NCBI GenBank assembly: GCA_020344865.1
Contig: CP070830.1
Location: 2,348,984-2,355,179 of the forward strand
Source: Planctomycetota bacterium
GTDB lineage: Bacteria; Planctomycetota; Phycisphaerae; Sedimentisphaerales; Anaerobacaceae
Length of the DNA stretch: 6,196 nt
Direction: 5' to 3'
Made by a program: the position numbers and the translations under genes. Under the pieces are notes generated by a model. The model saw only the letters and a program-made list of their open reading frames with translations, was not told where the DNA came from and did not search any database. Of the stretch, positions 5,061 to 6,196 are shown piece by piece. The number at the start of each line of letters is the position of its first letter. The first letter of the stretch is position 1.

Positions 5061-6196
5061 ATGACAGACACCAGGCATAAAATTACGGTAATTGGCCTTG
5101 ATGGTGCCAGTTTCAATTTCATTGGGCCCTTCTGCAAGACCGGCATCATGCCAAACCTGTATCGCTTCTGGCAAAAATCCTGCAGTGGCGAACTCGTCAG
5201 TACTTATCCCCCGGTCACCCCCGCCGCGTGGGTCACCTTCATGACCGGAAAGCTGGCGGGAAAGCACCACGTCCTTGATTTTGAACAGTTTAGATTTAGT
5301 GATAACTCCCTGAGGTATAACAGCGCAGCGGACATCCAGGCTAAAAGCCTTTGGGGGCTCATTTCCGAACACAACCGTAAGGTCGGGGTGATAAACGTAC
5401 CAATGACTTATCCACCAGAAAAGGTCAATGGAATACTCATCGCCGGGCACAACGTGCCGAATCCGTCGACCCAATACACGTATCCGACAGCGTTCAAGGC
5501 CGACTTGCTCAAGTGCGTCCCGGACTACCTCAACCACGCTCCGAAACCTCACCACGTGCGGAACGCATCGGCATTTGAGAACATGGTAAAGGAATATATG
5601 CGTACGATCGATGATTACCACCAGGCGGTCAACCTCGTTGATGAGAAACTCGACTGGGACTTTCTTATGGTAGTCTTCCCGCATACTGATATAGGGCATA
5701 GAATGTGGCCGTATATGAATCCCGAATCATCTCATTTATATCCAGAGCGTCGTGACCGCGTAGCCCGCATTTTCTCAAAACTGGACCACGCTTTGGGAAG
5801 TCTATTTCACCTCGCTGAAGACCGCAATGCTGACGTGATAATAATGAGCGACCACGGGCATGGCACTACGCGAGGATGGGTCAGGGCCAACAAGCTACTG
5901 CAAAAATGGGGATATATCACTATGGATAATCCCTTCAGGCGGCTGGGCAAGCGAATTTACAGGGAGTACCAGAAGGTTCGTTACAAGGACAAATACACTC
6001 GCCCGGCCCGATATGTCGACGAGAAGCTCGGCATTGACTGGTCAAAAACAAAGGCTGTCGTATGCCACGCGGTAATGTGGGGGCACCTGTATCTCAACGT
6101 ACGCGGCCGCCAGCCCAACGGAATAGTCGAGCCGGGAGACCAATACGAGTCTGTGCGACAGGATTTAATGGAACGCTTTCTCGCCGCGACAGACCC
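5061..6196 (+). CDS. Alkaline-phosphatase-superfamily phosphohydrolase/phosphodiesterase (COG3379-like), 3' truncated
   Basis: This frame is open from ATG 5061 to the last base with no stop, giving 378 residues of a family usually around 500 or more. TAA at 5058-5060 directly precedes the ATG, so no longer start exists; AAGGTGAG lies about ten bases upstream. The alkaline phosphatase/type I phosphodiesterase pattern is clear: metal Asp14 in VIGLDGAS (10-17), nucleophile Thr53 in PPVTPAAWVTFMTGKLAGKHH (50-70), VGVINVPMTYPPEKVNGILIAGH (108-130), Asp210 and His213 in HTDIGHRMW (208-216), and Asp264-His265 in MSDHGHG (262-268). A later segment around LYLNVRGRQPNGIVEPG (343-359) is typical of the COG3379 group. 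No signal peptide or membrane segment is seen, so it is probably cytoplasmic. The family hydrolyses phosphate esters or diesters, but the substrate is unknown. Its place after rml and glycosyltransferase genes suggests a role in glycan synthesis or modification. Confidence 0.88.
   Translation, partial: MTDTRHKITVIGLDGASFNFIGPFCKTGIMPNLYRFWQKSCSGELVSTYPPVTPAAWVTFMTGKLAGKHHVLDFEQFRFSDNSLRYNSAADIQAKSLWGLISEHNRKVGVINVPMTYPPEKVNGILIAGHNVPNPSTQYTYPTAFKADLLKCVPDYLNHAPKPHHVRNASAFENMVKEYMRTIDDYHQAVNLVDEKLDWDFLMVVFPHTDIGHRMWPYMNPESSHLYPERRDRVARIFSKLDHALGSLFHLAEDRNADVIIMSDHGHGTTRGWVRANKLLQKWGYITMDNPFRRLGKRIYREYQKVRYKDKYTRPARYVDEKLGIDWSKTKAVVCHAVMWGHLYLNVRGRQPNGIVEPGDQYESVRQDLMERFLAATD

Noticed and set aside
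5054..5080. Alternative ATG at 5054 for the hydrolase
   Set aside because: It is in a different frame and reaches a stop after eight codons.
4968..5699. Long minus-strand open frame (243 codons) opposite the hydrolase gene
   Set aside because: It shows no recognisable domain and lies antisense to a plus-strand frame with clear alkaline-phosphatase-family motifs. It is best read as a shadow.

Overview
The window is a bacterial chromosomal segment with every gene on the + strand. It holds the 3' part of pheS (phenylalanyl-tRNA synthetase alpha chain), then a complete four-gene dTDP-L-rhamnose set in the order rfbA-rfbC-rfbD-rfbB. After these come a family 2-like glycosyltransferase and the first 378 codons of an alkaline-phosphatase-superfamily hydrolase of the COG3379 type, which runs off the right edge. 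No RNA gene, insertion sequence, CRISPR array or attachment site was seen. No gap between genes exceeds about 110 bases.

Layout: pheS ends at 858. A 50-base gap leads to rfbA (preferred GTG start 909, alternative GTG 894), then a 53-base gap leads to rfbC. rfbC/rfbD overlap by one base (TGATG) and rfbD/rfbB by four bases (ATGA), so these three are probably translationally coupled. The glycosyltransferase follows 21 bases after rfbB from a TTG start behind a purine-rich ribosome binding site. The hydrolase starts at ATG 5061 after a 105-base gap, the longest in the window, which carries two small inverted repeats.

How the genes work together: RfbA activates glucose-1-phosphate with dTTP. RfbB then makes the 4-keto-6-deoxy sugar, RfbC epimerises it at C3 and C5, and RfbD reduces it to dTDP-L-rhamnose. 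The adjacent glycosyltransferase and hydrolase suggest that the locus continues into a cell-surface glycan cluster (O-antigen, exopolysaccharide or glycoprotein glycan). Whether the glycosyltransferase uses rhamnose cannot be told from sequence. pheS is a housekeeping neighbour and pheT does not follow it.

Organism: base composition looks balanced (about half G+C by eye). GTG and TTG starts are used, and Shine-Dalgarno sites are present for most genes but not for rfbC. The short RfbA resembles the roughly 245-residue Bacillus-type enzyme. COG3379 hydrolases next to glycan genes fit an environmental lineage such as Planctomycetota, but that placement is a weak inference. I see no clear novel defence or mobile system. 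The least understood element is the hydrolase and its pairing with the glycosyltransferase.
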